64,000 bases of DNA from Rhipicephalus microplus (taxonomy: Eukaryota > Arthropoda > Arachnida > Ixodida > Ixodidae): positions 5,486,001 to 5,550,000 of the forward strand of contig NC_134701.1 of the NCBI RefSeq assembly GCF_043290135.1, given 5' to 3'. Under the pieces are notes generated by a model. The model was not told where the DNA came from and searched no databases. It saw nothing but the letters and a program-made list of their open reading frames with translations. Positions 35,711 to 48,636 of the stretch are shown here, one piece after another; positions within the stretch are counted from its first letter, which is position 1, and every line of letters begins with the position of its first letter. Made by a program: the position numbers and the translations under genes.

Positions 35711-36369
35711 GTGCGGCGCTTTTTTTCTTTGGGCTGATAGCTTTGACAATATGTTCTGATGGTGGTGAGTGTAGAGCAGCACTGTCTCAGTGACGCACTT
35801 GGCTACCGCGATCGGCTGTTAACCGAAAGGTTGGAGGTACGAGCCCACCCGGTGGTGGTGCTGGGATTTTTTTCCTTTAGGCTGATAGCTTTAAAGATAT
35901 GTTCTGATGGTGGTGAGAGTGGAGCAGGACTGTCTCCGTGGCGCAATTGGCTAGTGCGATCGGCTGTTAACCGAGAGGTTGGAGGTTCGAGCCCACCCGG
36001 TGGTGGTGCGGCGATTTTTTTCCTTTGGGCTGATAGCTCTGAAAAAATGTTCTGACGGTGGTGAGAGTGGAGCACGACTGTCTCCATGGCGCAATTGGCT
36101 ATGCGATCGGCTGTTAACTGAAAGGTTGGAGGTTCGAGCCCTCCCGGGAGTGGTGTGTTGCTTTTTTTGGGCTGATAGCTTTGAAGATATGTTTTGATGG
36201 TGGTGAGAGTGGAGCACGACTATCTCCCTGGCGCAATTGGCTAGTGCGATCGGCTGTTAACCGAAAGGTTGGAGGTTCGAGCCCACCTGGTGGTGGTGCG
36301 GCGCTTTTTTTTCTTTGGGCTAATAGCTTTGAAGATATGTTCTGATGGTTGTGAGAGTGGAGCACGACT

Positions 36370-36443
36370 ATCTCCGTGGCGCAATTGGCTAGCGCGATCG
36401 GCTCTTAACCGAAAGGTTGGAGTTACGAGCCCACCCGGTGGTG
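36370..36443 (+). tRNA. CUU-anticodon marker unit, copy 6
   Basis: CTT is at 36,404-36,406, with the diagnostic T arm and trailer as in copy 1. Confidence 0.55.
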
Positions 36444-36664
36444 GTGCTCCGCTTTTTTTCTTTGGGCTGATGGCTCTGGAGAAATGTTCTGACGGTGGTG
36501 AGAGCGGAGCACGACTGTCTCCGTGGCGCCATTGGCTAGCGCGATCGGCTGTTAACCGAAACGTTGGAGGTACGTGCCCTCCCGGGAGTGGTGTGTTGCT
36601 TTTTATTTTTTGGGCTGATAGCTTTGAAGATATGTTCTGAAGGTGGTGAGAGTGGAGCAGGACT

Positions 36665-36738
36665 GTCTCCGTGGCGCAATTGACTAACGCGATTGGCTGC
36701 TAACCGAAAGATTGGAGCTACGAGCCCTCCCGGGAGTG
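36665..36738 (+). tRNA. GCU-anticodon unit, copy 1 of 6 (Ser-type)
   Basis: The loop CTGCTAA gives GCT (36,699-36,701), which would read AGC/AGU Ser codons. The body is Asn-like and has no long variable arm, so it is not a tRNA-Ser. The same higher-order position near 17.4, 18.7, 23.3, 31.8 and 62.7 kb has GTT, so GCT is derived by one T-to-C change. Confidence 0.5.
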
Positions 36739-39700
36739 GTGTGTTGCTTTTTTTATTTCGGGCTGATAGCTATGAAGATATGTTCTGATGGTGGTGAGAG
36801 TGGAGCACGACTGTCTCCGTGGCGCAATAGGCTAGCGCGATCGGCTGTTAACCGAAAGGTTGGAGGTACGAGCCCACGCAGTGGTGGTGCGGCGCTTTTT
36901 TTTCTTTGGGCTGATAGCTTTGAAGATATGTTCTGATGGTGGTCAGAGTGGAACACGACTGTGTCTGTGGCGCAATTGGCTATTCGATCGGCTGTTAACT
37001 AGAAAGTTGGATGTTCGAGCCCTCCCGGGAGTGGTGTGTTGCTTTTTTTTCTTTAGGCTGATAGCTTCGAAGATATGTTCAGATGGTGGTGAGAGTGGAG
37101 CAGGACTGTCTTTGTGGCGCAATTGGCTACCGCGATCGGCTGTTAACCGAAAGGTTGGAGGTACGAGCCCACCCGGTAGAGGTGCGGCGCTTTTTTTTCT
37201 TTGGGCTGATAGCTTTGAAGATATGTTCTGATGGTGGTGAGAGTGGAGCACGACTGTCTCCGTGGCGCAATTGGCTAGCGCGATCGGCTGTTAACCGAAG
37301 GGTTGGAAGTTCGAGCCCACCTGGTTGTGGTGCGGTGCTTTTTTTCCATTGGGCTGATAGCTCTGAAGAACCCTTCTGGCGGTGGTGAGAGTGGAGCACG
37401 ACTGTCTCCGTGGCGCAATTTGCTAGCGCGATCGGCTGTTAACCGAAAGGTTGGAGGTACGAGCCCACACAGTGGTGGTGCGGCGCTTTTTTTTCTTTGG
37501 GCTGATAGCTCTGAAGAAATGTTCTGACGGTGGTGAGAGTGGAGCACGACTGTCTCCGTGGCGCAATTGGCTAGCGCGATCGGCTGTTAACCGAAAGGTT
37601 GGAGATACGAGCCCACCCGGTGGTGGTGCGGCGCTTTTTTTGGGGGGCTGATAGCTCTGAAGAAATCTTCTGACGGTGGTGAGAGTGGAGCACGACTGTC
37701 TCCATGGCGCAATTGGCTATGCGATCGGCTGTTAACTGAAAGGTTGGAGATTAGAGCCCTCGCGGGAGTGGTGTGTTGCTTTTTATGGGGGCTGATAGCT
37801 TTAAAGATATGTTCTGATGGTGGTGAGAGTGGAGCAGGACTGTCTCCGTGGCGCAATTGGCTAGTGCGATCGGCTGTTAACCGAGAGGTTGGAGGTTCGA
37901 GCCCACCCGGTGGTGGTGCGGCGATTTTTTTCCTTTGGGCTGATAGCTCTGAAAAAATGTTCTGACGGTGGTGAGAGTGGAGCACGACTGTCTCCATGGC
38001 GCAATTGGCTATGCGATCGGCTGTTAACTGAAAGGTTGGAGGTTCGAGCCCTCCCGGGAGTGGTGTGTTGCTTTTTTTTTGGGCTGATAGCTTTGAAGAT
38101 ATGTTCTGATGGTGGTGAGAGTGGAGCAGGACTGTCTCCGTGGCGCAATTGGCTAGAGCGATCGGCTGTTAACCGAAAGGTTGGAGGTTCGAGCCCACCC
38201 GGTGGTGGTGCGGAGCTTTTTTCCTTTGGGCTGATAGCTCTGAAGAAATGTTCTGACGGTGGTGAGAGTAGAGCACGACTGTCTTCGTGGCGCAATTGGC
38301 TATGCGATCGGCTGTTAACTGAAAGGTTGGAGGTTGGAGCCCTCCCGGGAGTGGTGTGTTGCTTTTTTTCTTTGGGCTGATAGCTTTGAAGATATGTTCT
38401 GATGATGGTGAGAGTGGAGCAGGACTGTCTCCGTGGCGCAATTGGCTACCGCGATCGGCTGTTAACCGAAAGGTTGGAGGTACGAGCCCACCCAGTTGAG
38501 GTGCGGCGCTTTTTTTTCTTTGGGCTGATAGCTTTGAAGATATGTTCTGATGGTGGTGAGAGTGGAGAACGACTGTCTCCGTGGCGCAATTGGCTAGAGC
38601 GATCGGCTGTTAACCGAAAGGTTGGATGTTCGAGCCCTCCCGGGAGTGGTGTGTTGCTTTTTTTTCTTTGGGCTGATAGCTTCGAAGATATGTTCTGATA
38701 GTGGTGAGAGTGGAGCAGGACTGTCTCCGTGGCGCAATTGGCTACCGCGATCGGCTGTTAACCGTAAGGTTGGAGGTACGAGCCCATCCGGTGGAGGTGC
38801 GGCGCTTTTTTTTTCTTTGGGCTGATAGCTTTGAAGATAAGTTCAGATGGTGGTGAGAGTGGAGAACGACTGTCTCCGTGGCGCAATTGGCTAGCGCGAT
38901 CGGCTGTTAACCGAAAGGTTGGAGGTTCAAGCCCACCCGGTGGTGGTGCGGCGCTTTTTTTCCTTTGGGCTGATAGCTCTGAAGAAATCTGATGGTGGTG
39001 AGAGTGGAGCACGACTGTCTTCGTGGCGAAATTGGCTATGCGATACGGCTGTTAACTGAAAGGTTGGAGGTTGGAGCCCTCCCGGGATGGTGTGTTGCTT
39101 TTTTTATTTTGGGCTGATAGCTTTGATAATATGTTCTGATGGTGGTGAGTGTGGAGTAGGACTGTCTCCCTGGCGCAATTGGCTAGCGCGATCGGCTGTT
39201 AACCGAAAGGTTGGAGGTACGAGCCCACCCGGTGGAGGTGCGGCGCTTTCTTTTCTTTGGACTGATAGCTTTGAAGATATGTTCTGATGGTGGTGAGAGT
39301 GGAGCACGACTGTCTTCGTGGCGCGATTGGCTAGCGCGATCGGCTGTTAACCGAGAGGTTGGAGGTGCGAGCCCACCCGGTGGTGGTGCGGCGATTTTTG
39401 TCCCTTGGGCTGATAGCTCTGAAGAAGTGTTCTGACGGTGGTGAGAGTGGAGCAGGACTGTCTCCGTGGCGCAATTGGCTACCGCGATCGGCTGTTAACC
39501 GAAATGTTGGAGGTACTAGCCCACCCGGTGGAGGTGCGGCGCTTTTTTTTCTTTGGGCTGATAGCTTTGAAGATATGTTCTGATGGTGGTGAAAGTGGAG
39601 AACGACTGTCTCCGTGGCGCAATTGGCTAGAGCGATCGGCTGTTAACCGAAAGGTTGGATGTTCGAGCCCTCCCGGGAGTGGTGTGTTGCTTTTTTTTCT

Positions 39701-39755
39701 TTTGGCTGATAGCTTCGAAGATATGTTCTGATAGTGGTGAGAGTGGAGCAGGACT

Positions 39756-39829
39756 GTCTCCGTGGCGCAATTGGCTAGCGCGATCGGCTCTTAACCGAAA
39801 GGTTGGAGGTACGAGCCCTCCCGGGAGTG
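39756..39829 (+). tRNA. Second CUU subtype, copy 2
   Basis: CTT is at 39,790-39,792. The T stem GGAGG/CCTCC is perfect, with a TACGAGC loop. The trailer is GTGCGGTGC followed by T8. Confidence 0.5.
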
Positions 39830-40192
39830 GTGCGGTGCTTTTTTTTCTTTGGGCTGATAGCTCTGAAAAAATGTTCTGACGGTGGTGAGAGTGGAGCACG
39901 ACTGTCTCCATGGCGCAATTGGCTATGCGATCGGCTGTTAACTGAAAGGTTGGAGGTTCGAGCCCTCCCGGGAGTGGTGTGTTGCTTTTTTGGGCTGATA
40001 GCTTTGAAGATATGTTTTGATGGTGGTGAGAGTGGAGCACGACTGTCTCCCTGGCGCAATTGGCTAGTGCGATCGGCTGTTAACCGAAAGGTTGGAGGTT
40101 CGAGCCCACCTGGTGGTGGTGCGGCGCTTTTTTTTCTTTGGGCTAATAGCTTTGAAGATATGTTCTGATGGTTGTGAGAATGGAGCACGGCT

Positions 40193-40266
40193 ATCTCCGT
40201 GGCGCAATTGGCTAGCGCGATCGGCTCTTAACCGAAAGGTTGGAGTTACGAGCCCACCCGGTGGTG
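40193..40266 (+). tRNA. CUU-anticodon marker unit, copy 7
   Basis: CTT is at 40,227-40,229. It is preceded by GAGCACGGCT instead of GAGCACGACT. Confidence 0.55.
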
Positions 40267-40487
40267 GTGCTCCGCTTTTTTTCTTTGGGCTGATGGCTCT
40301 GGAGAAATGTTCTGACGGTGGTGAGAGCGGAGCACGACTGTCTCCGTGGCGCAATTGGCTAGCGCGATCGGCTGTTAACCGAAACGTTGGAGGTACGTGC
40401 CCTCCCGGGAGTGGTGTGTTGCTTTTTATTTTTTGGGCTGATAGCTTTGAAGATATGTTCTGAAGGTGGTGAGAGTGGAGCAGGACT

Positions 40488-40561
40488 GTCTCCGTGGCGC
40501 AATTGACTAACGCGATTGGCTGCTAACCGAAAGATTGGAGCTACGAGCCCTCCCGGGAGTG
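40488..40561 (+). tRNA. GCU-anticodon unit, copy 2
   Basis: GCT is at 40,522-40,524. It is the counterpart of 36,665 at offset 3,823. Confidence 0.5.
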
Positions 40562-41374
40562 GTGTGTTGCTTTTTTTATTTCGGGCTGATAGCTATGAAG
40601 ATATGTTCTGATGGTGGTGAGAGTGGAGCACGACTGTCTCCGTGGCGCAATAGGCTAGCGCGATCGGCTGTTAACCGAAAGGTTGGAGGTACGAGCCCAC
40701 GCAGTGGTGGTGCGGCGCTTTTTTTTCTTTGGGCTGATAGCTTTGAAGATATGTTCTGATGGTGGTCAGAGTGGAACACGACTGTGTCTGTGGCGCAATT
40801 GGCTATTCGATCGGCTGTTAACTAGAAAGTTGGATGTTCGAGCCCTCCCGGGAGTGGTGTGTTGCTTTTTTTTCTTTAGGCTGATAGCTTCGAAGATATG
40901 TTCAGATGGTGGTGAGAGTGGAGCAGGACTGTCTTTGTGGCGCAATTGGCTACCGCGATCGGCTGTTAACCGAAAGGTTGGAGGTACGAGCCCACCCGGT
41001 AGAGGTGCGGCGCTTTTTTTTCTTTGGGCTGATAGCTTTGAAGATATGTTCTGATGGTGGTGAGAGTGGAGCACGACTGTCTCCGTGGCGCAATTGGCTA
41101 GCGCGATCGGCTGTTAACCGAAGGGTTGGAAGTTCGAGCCCACCTGGTTGTGGTGCGGTGCTTTTTTTCCTTTGGGCTGATAGCTCTGAAGAAATCTTCT
41201 GGCGGTGGTGAGAGTGGAGCACGACTGTCTCCGTGGCGCAATTTGCTAGCGCGATCGGCTGTTAACCGAAAGGTTGGAGGTACGAGCCCACACAGTGGTG
41301 GTGCGGCGCTTTTTTTTCTTTGGGCTGATAGCTCTGAAGAAATGTTCTGACGGTGGTGAGAGTGGAGCACGACT

Positions 41375-41446
41375 GTCTCCGTGGCGCAATTGGCTATGCG
41401 AAAGGCTGTAACCGGAAGGTGTGAGGTTCGAGTCCTCCCGGGAGTG
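41375..41446 (+). pseudogene. GCGAAAGG-type unit with a six-base anticodon loop
   Basis: The core reads AAAGGCTGTAACCGG, so one T of the anticodon is missing compared with AAAGGCTGTTAACCGG in sister units. The anticodon is destroyed, so this is a clear pseudogene. Confidence 0.6.
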
Positions 41447-43720
41447 GTGTGTTGCTTTTTTTTGTTCTGATAGCTTTGAAGATATGTTCTGATGGTGGTG
41501 AGAGTGGAGCAGGACTGTCTCCATGGCGCAATTGGCTAGCGCGATCGGCTGTTAACCGAAAGGTTGGAGATACGAGCCCACCCGGTGGTGGTGCGGCGCT
41601 TTTTTGGGGGGGCTGATAGCTCTGAAGAAATCTTCTGACGGTGGTGAGAGTGGAGCACGACTGTCTCCATGGCGCAATTGGCTATGCGATCGGCTGTTAA
41701 CTGAAAGGTTGGAGATTAGAGCCCTCGCGGGAGTGGTGTGTTGCTTTTTATGGGGGCTGATAGCTTTAAAGATATGTTCTGATGGTGGTGAGAGTGGAGC
41801 AGGACTGTCTCCGTGGCGCAATTGGCTAGTGCGATCGGCTGTTAACCGAGAGGTTGGAGGTTCGAGCCCACCCGGTGGTGGTGCGGCGATTTTTTTCCTT
41901 TGGGCTGATAGCTCTGAAAAAATGTTCTGACGGTGGTGAGAGTGGAGCACGACTGTCTCCATGGCGCAATTGGCTATGCGATCGGCTGTTAACTGAAAGG
42001 TTGGAGGTTCGAGCCCTCCCGGGAGTGGTGTGTTGCTTTTTTTTTGGGCTGATAGCTCTGAAGATATGTTCTGATGGTGGTGAGAGTGGAGCAGGACTGT
42101 CTCCGTGGCGCAATTGGCTAGCGCGATCGGCTGTTAACCGAAAGGTTGGAGGTTCGAGCCCACCCGGTGGTGGTGCGGAGCTTTTTTCCTTTGGGCTGAT
42201 AGCTCTGAAGAAATGTTCTGACGGTGGTGAGAGTAGAGCACGACTGTCTTCGTGGCGCAATTGGCTATGCGATCGGCTGTTAACTGAAAGGTTGGAGGTT
42301 GGAGCCCTCCCGGGAGTGGTGTGTTGCTTTTTTTCTTTGGGCTGATAGCTTTGAAGATATGTTCTGATGGTGGTGAGAGTGGAGCAGGACTGTCTCCGTG
42401 GCGCAATTGGCTACCGCGATCGGCTGTTAACCGAAAGGTTGGAGGTACGAGCCCACCCAGTTGAGGTGCGGCGCTTTTTTTTCTTTGGGCTGATAGCTTT
42501 GAAGATATGTTCTGATGGTGGTGAGAGTGGAGAACGACTGTCTCCGTGGCGCAATTGGCTAGAGCGATCGGCTGTTAACCGAAAGGTTGGATGTTCGAGC
42601 CCTCCCGGGAGTGGTGTGTTGCTTTTTTTTCTTTGGGCTGATAGCTTCGAAGATATGTTCTGATAGTGGTGAGAGTGGAGCAGGACTGTCTCCGTGGCGC
42701 AATTGGCTACCGCGATCGGCTGTTAACCGAAAGGTTGGAGGTACGAGCCCATCCGGTGGAGGTGCGGCGCTTTTTTTTTCTTTGGGCTGATAGCTTTGAA
42801 GATAAGTTCAGATGGTGGTGAGAGTGGAGAACGACTGTCTCCGTGGCGCAATTGGCTAGCGCGATCGGCTGTTAACCGAAAGGTTGGAGGTTCAAGCCCA
42901 CCCGGTGGTGGTGCGGCGCTTTTTTTCCTTTGGGCTGATAGCTCTGAAGAAATCTGACGGTGGTGAGAGTGGAGCACGACTGTCTTCGTGGCGAAATTGG
43001 CTATGCGATACGGCTGTTAACTGAAAGGTTGGAGGTTGGAGCCCTCCCGGGATGGTGTGTTGCTTTTTTTATTTTGGGCTGATAGCTTTGATAATATGTT
43101 CTGATGGTGGTGAGTGTCGAGTAGGACTGTCTCCCTGGCGCAATTGGCTAGCGCGATCGGCTGTTAACCGAAAGGTTGGAGGTACGAGCCCACCCGGTGG
43201 AGGTGCGGCGCTTTCTTTTCTTTGGACTGATAGCTTTGAAGATATGTTCTGATGGTGGTGAGAGTGGAGCACGACTGTCTTCGTGGCGCGATTGGCTAGC
43301 GCGATCGGCTGTTAACCGAGAGGTTGGAGGTGCGAGCCCACCCGGTGGTGGTGCGGCGATTTTTTTCCCTTGGGCTGATAGCTCTGAAGAAATGTTCTGA
43401 CGGTGGTGAGAGTGGAGCAGGACTGTCTCCGTGGCGCAATTGGCTACCGCGATCGGCTGTTAACCGAAATGTTGGAGGTACTAGCCCACCCGGTGGAGGT
43501 GCGGCGCTTTTTTTTCTTTGGGCTGATAGCTTTGAAGATATGTTCTGATGGTGGTGAAAGTGGAGAACGACTGTCTCCGTGGCGCAATTGGCTAGAGCGA
43601 TCGGCTGTTAACCGAAAGGTTGGATGTTCGAGCCCTCCCGGGAGTGCTGTGTTGCTTTTTTTTCTTTTGGCTGATAGCTTCGAAGATATGTTCTGATAGT
43701 GGTGAGAGTGGAGCAGGACT

Positions 43721-43794
43721 GTCTCCGTGGCGCAATTGGCTAGCGCGATCGGCTCTTAACCGAAAGGTTGGAGGTACGAGCCCTCCCGGGAGTG
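43721..43794 (+). tRNA. Second CUU subtype, copy 3
   Basis: CTT is at 43,755-43,757. The T stem is perfect and the 3' strand is CGGGAGT. Confidence 0.5.
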
Positions 43795-44156
43795 GTGCGG
43801 TGCTTTTTTTTCTTTGGGCTGATAGCTCTGAAAAAATGTTCTGACGGTGGTGAGAGTGGAGCACGACTGTCTCCATGGCGCAATTAGCTATGCGATCGGC
43901 TGTTAACTGAAAGGTTGGAGGTTCGAGCCCTCCCGGGAGTGGTGTGTTGCTTTTTTGGGCTGATAGCTTTGAAGATATGTTTTGATGGTGGTGACAGTGG
44001 AGCACGACTGTCTCCCTGGCGCAATTGGCTAGTGCGATCGGCTGTTAACCGAAAGGTTGGAGGTTCGAGCCCACCTGGTGGTGGTGCGGCGCTTTTTTTC
44101 TTTGGGCTGATAGCTTTGAAGATATGTTCTGATGGTTGTGAGAGTGGAGCACGACT

Positions 44157-44230
44157 ATCTCCGTGGCGCAAGTGGCTAGCGCGATCGGCTCTTAACCGAA
44201 AGGTTGGAGTTACGAGCCCACCCGGTGGTG
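44157..44230 (+). tRNA. CUU-anticodon marker unit, copy 8
   Basis: CTT is at 44,191-44,193. The D loop has AAGTGG instead of AATTGG, a change shared with the copies at 48,998 and 51,942. Confidence 0.52.
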
Positions 44231-44303
44231 GTGCTCCGCTTTTTTTCATTGGGCTGATGGCTCTGGAGAAATGTTCTGACGGTGGTGAGAGCGGAGCACG
44301 ACT

Positions 44304-44377
44304 GTCTCCGTGGCGCAATTGGCTAGCGCGATCGGCTGCTAACCGAAACGATGGAGGTACGTGCCCTCCCGGGAGTT
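44304..44377 (+). tRNA. GCU-anticodon unit, copy 3 (different unit background)
   Basis: GCT is at 44,338-44,340, but in the GGAGGTACGTGC unit that directly follows the CUU marker. It lies one unit upstream of the usual GCU position and is a private T-to-C change or a short conversion tract. Confidence 0.48.
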
Positions 44378-44451
44378 GTGTGTTGCTTTTTATTTTATGG
44401 GCTGATAGCTTTGAAGATATGTTCTGAAGGTGGTGAGAGTGGAGCAGGACT

Positions 44452-44525
44452 GTCTCCGTGGCGCAATTGGCTAACGCGATTGGCTGCTAACCGAAAGATT
44501 GGAGCTACGAGCCCTCCCGGGAGTG
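44452..44525 (+). tRNA. GCU-anticodon unit, copy 4
   Basis: GCT is at 44,486-44,488, in the usual CTAACGCGATTGG background. Confidence 0.5.
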
Positions 44526-47500
44526 GTGTGTTGCTTTTTTTATTTCGGGCTGATAGCTATGAAGATATGTTCTGATGGTAGTGAGAGTGGAGCACGACTG
44601 TCTCCGTGGCGCAATAGGCTAGCGCGATCGGCTGTTAACCGAAAGGTTGGAGGTACGAGCCCACGCAGTGGTGGTGCGGCGCTTTTTTTTCTTTGGGCTG
44701 ATAGCTTTGAAGATATGTTCTGATGGTGGTCAGAGTGGAACACGACTGTGTCTGTGGCGCAATTGGCTATTCGATCGGCTGTTAACTGGAAAGTTGGATG
44801 TTCGAGCCCTCCCGGGAGTGGTGTGTTGCTTTTTTTTCTTTGGGCTGATAGCTTCGAAGATATGTTCTGATGGTGGTGAGAGTGGAGCAGGACTGTCTTT
44901 GTGGCGCAATTGGCTACCGCGATCGGCTGTTAACCGAAAGGTTGGAGGTACGAGCCCACCCGGTAGAGGTGCGGCGCTTTTTTTTCTTTGGGCTGATAGC
45001 TTTGAAGATATGTTCTGATGGTGGTGAGAGTGGAGCACGACTGTCTCCGTGGCGCAATTGGCTAGCGCGATCGGCTGTTAACCGAAGGGTTGGAAGTTCG
45101 AGCCCACCTGGTTGTGGTGCGGTGCTTTTTTTCCTTTGGGCTGATAGCTCTTAAGAAATCTTCTGGCGGTGGTGAGAGTGGAGCACGACTGTCTCCGTGG
45201 CGCAATTTGCTAGCGCGATCGGCTGTTAACCGAAAGGTTGGAGGTACGAGCCCACACAGTGGTGGTGCGGCGCTTTTTTTTCTTTGGGCCGATAGCTCTG
45301 AAGAAATGTTCTGACGGTGGTGAGAGTGGAGCACGACTGTCTCCGTGGCGCAATTGGCTATGCGAAAGGCTGTTAACCGGAAGGTGTGAGGTTCGAGTCC
45401 TCCCGGGAGTGGTGTGTTGCTTTTTTTTGTTTTGATAGCTTTGAAGATATGTTCTGATGGTGGTGAGAGTGGAGCAGGACTGTCTCCATGGCGCAATTGG
45501 CTAGCGCGATCGGCTGTTAACCGAAAGGTTGGAGATACGAGCCCACCCTGTGGTGGTGCGGCGCTTTTTTTGGGGGGCTGATAGCTCTGAAGAAATCTTC
45601 TGACGGTGGTGAGAGTGGAGCACGACTGTCTCCATGGCGCAATTGGCTATGCGATCGGCTGTTAACTGAAAGGTTGGAGATTAGAGCCCTCGCGGGAGTG
45701 GTGTGTTGCTTTTTTTGGGGGCTGATAGCTTTAAAGATATGTTCTGATGGTGGTGAGAGTGGAGCAGGACTGTCTCCGTGGCGCAATTGGCTAGCGCGAT
45801 CGGCTGTTAACCGAAAGGTTGGAGGTTCGAGCCCACCCGGTGGTCGTGCGGAGCTTTTTTCCTTTGGGCTGATAGCTCTGAAGAAATGTTCTGACGGTGG
45901 TGAGAGTAGAGCACGACTGTCTTCGTGGCGCAATTGGCTATGCGATTGGCTGTTAACTGAAAGGTTGGAGGTTGGAGCCCACCCAGTTGAGGTGCGGCGC
46001 TTTTTTTTCTTTGGGCTGATAGCTTTGAAGATATGTTCTGATGGTGGTCAGAGTGGAACACGACTGTGTCTGTGGCGCAATTGGCTATTCGATCGGCTGT
46101 TAACTAGAAAGTTGGATGTTCGAGCCCACCCGGGAGTGGTGTGTTGCTTTTTTTTCTTTAGGCTGATAGCTTCGAAGATATGTTCAGATGGTGGTGAGAG
46201 TGGAGCAGGACTGTCTTTGTGGCGCAATTGGCTACCGCGATCGGCTGTTAACCGAAAGGTTGGAGGTACGAGCCCACCCGGTAGAGGTGCGGCGCTTTTT
46301 TTCTTTGGGCTGATGGCTTTGAAGATATGTTCTGATGGTGGTGAGAGTGGAGCACGACTGTCTCCGTGGCGCAATTGGCTAGCGCGATCGGCTGTTAACC
46401 GAAGGGTTGGAAGTTCGAGCCCACCTGGTTGTGGTGCGGTGCTTTTTTTCCTTTGGGCTGATAGCTCTGAAGAAATCTTCTGGCGGTGGTGAGAGTGGAG
46501 CACGACTGTCTCCGTGGCGCAATTTGCTAGCGCGATCGGCTGTTAACCGAAAGGTTGGAGGTACGAGCCCACACAGTGGTGGTGCGGCGCTTTTTTTTCT
46601 TTGGGCTGATAGCTCTGAAGAAATGTTCTGACGGTGGTGAGAGTGGAGCACGACTGTCTCCGTGGCGCAATTGGCTATGCGAAAGGCTGTTAACCGGAAG
46701 GTGTGAGGTTCGAGTCCTCCCGGGAGTGGTGTGTTGCTTTTTTTGTTCTGATAGCTTTGAAGATATGTTCTGATGGTGGTGAGAGTGGAGCAGGACTGTC
46801 TCCATGGCGCAATTGGCTAGCGCGATCGGCTGTTAACCGAAAGGTTGGAGATACGAGCCCACCCGGTGGTGGTGCGGCGCTTTTTTTGGGGGGCTGATAG
46901 CTCTGAAGAAATCTTCTGACGGTGGTGAGAGTGGAGCACGACTGTCTCCATGGCGCAATTGGCTATGCGATCGGCTGTTAACTGAAAGGTTGGAGATTAG
47001 AGCCCTCGCGGGAGTGGTGTGTTGCTTTTTATGGGGGCTGATAGCTTTAAAGATATGTTCTGATGGTGGTGAGAGTGGAGCAGGACTGTCTCCGTGGCGC
47101 AATTGGCTAGTGCGATCGGCTGTTAACCGAGAGGTTGGAGGTTCGAGCCCACCCGGTGATGGTGCGGCGATTTTTTTCCTTTGGGCTGATAGCTCTGAAA
47201 AAATGTTCTGACGGTGGTGAGAGTGGAGCACGACTGTCTCCATGGCGCAATTGGCTATGCGATCGGCTGTTAACTGAAAGGTTGGAGGTTCGAGCCCTCC
47301 CGGGAGTGGTGTGTTGCATTTTTTATTGGGCTGATAGCTTTGAAGATATGTTCTGATGGTGGTGAGAGTGGAGCAGGACTGTCTCCGTGGCGCAATTGGC
47401 TAGCGCGATCGGCTGTTAACCGAAAGGTTGGAGGTTCGAGCCCACCCGGTGGTGGTGCGGAGCTTTTTTCCTTTGGGCTGATAGCTCTAAAGAAATGTTC

Positions 47501-48562
47501 TGACGGTGGTGAGAGTAGAGCACGACTGTCTTCGTGGCGCAATTGGCTATGCAATCGGCTGTTAACTGAAAGGTTGGAGGTTGGAGCCCTCCCGGGAGTG
47601 GTGTGTTGCTTTTTTTCTTTGGGCTGATAGCTTTGAAGATATGTTCTGATGGTGGTGAGAGTGGAGCAGGACTGTCTCCGTGGCGCAATTGGCTACCGCG
47701 ATCGGCTGTTAACCGAAAGGTTGGAGGTACGAGCCCACCCAGTTGAGGTGCGGCGCTTTTTTTTCTTTGGGCTGATAGCTTTGAAGATATGTTCTGATGG
47801 TGGTGAGAGTGGAGAACGACTGTCTCCGTGGCGCAATTGGCTAGAGCGATCGGCTGTTAACCGAAAGGTTGGATGTTCGAGCCCTCCCGGGAGTGGTGTG
47901 TTGCTTTTTTTTTCTTTGGGCTGATAGCTTCGAAGATATGTTCTGATAGTGGTGAGAGTGGAGCAGGACTGTCTCCGTGGCGCAATTGGCTACCGCGATC
48001 GGCTGTTAACCGAAAGGTTGGAGGTACGAGCCCATCCGGTGGAGGTGCGGCGCTTTTTTTTCTTTGGACTGATAGCTTTGAAGATATGTTCTGATGGTGG
48101 TGAGAGTGGAGCACGACTGTCTTCGTGGCGCGATTGGCTAGCGCGATCGGCTGTTAACCGAGAGGTTGGAGGTGCGAGCCCACCCGGTGGTGGTGCGGCG
48201 ATTTTTTTCCCTTGGGCTGATAGCTCTGAAGAAATGTTCTGACGGTGGTGAGAGTGGAGCAGGACTGTCTCCGTGGCGCAAGTGGCTACCGCGATCGGCT
48301 GTTAACCGAAATGTTGGAGGTACTAGCCCACCCGGTGGAGGTGCGGCGCTTTTTTTTCTTTGGGCTGATAGCTTTGAAGATATGTTCTGATGGTGGTGAA
48401 AGTGGAGAACGACTGTCTCCGTGGCGCAATTGGCTAGAGCGATCGGCTGTTAACCGAAAGGTTGGATGTTCGAGCCCTCCCGGAAGTGCTGTGTTGCTTT
48501 TTTTTCTTTTGGCTGATAGCTTCGAAGATATGTTCTGATAGTGGTGAGAGTGGAGCAGGACT

Positions 48563-48636
48563 GTCTCCGTGGCGCAATTGGCTAGCGCGATCGGCTCTTA
48601 ACCGAAAGGTTGGAGGTACGAGCCCTCCCGGGAGTG
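48563..48636 (+). tRNA. Second CUU subtype, copy 4
   Basis: CTT is at 48,597-48,599, with a perfect T stem. Confidence 0.5.

Larger units (their letters stand above)
31665..36369 (+). repeat. CUU-phased higher-order repeat 5 (4,705 bp, 32 units)
   Basis: The segment runs between markers at 31,665 and 36,370. It starts like repeat 4 and then shifts from ~33 kb to variants seen near 14.3 kb and in the right half of the window, so it is a transition block. Confidence 0.65.
36370..40192 (+). repeat. CUU-phased higher-order repeat 6 (3,823 bp, 26 units)
   Basis: The variant order matches the next segment at offset 3,823 in its first part (36,712 with 40,535; 37,303 with 41,126) and 3,965 from about 37.9 kb (38,622 with 42,587). 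The one-unit difference means one unit was gained or lost between them. Confidence 0.72.
40193..44156 (+). repeat. CUU-phased higher-order repeat 7 (3,964 bp, 27 units)
   Basis: It is a close copy of repeat 6 with one extra unit, and contains the same sequence of subtypes, including the GCGAAAGG unit and both CUU subtypes. Confidence 0.72.

Noticed and set aside
36665..36738. True tRNA-Ser(GCU) gene
   Set aside because: It lacks the long variable arm of tRNA-Ser and is otherwise the array's Asn-like unit. The anticodon is a point change.
45674..46492. 272-codon open frame on the + strand as a protein gene
   Set aside because: It is built of successive tRNA-like units read through and has no codon structure independent of the repeat. 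Similar frames occur in several reading frames and on both strands, and breaks follow unit-length changes.
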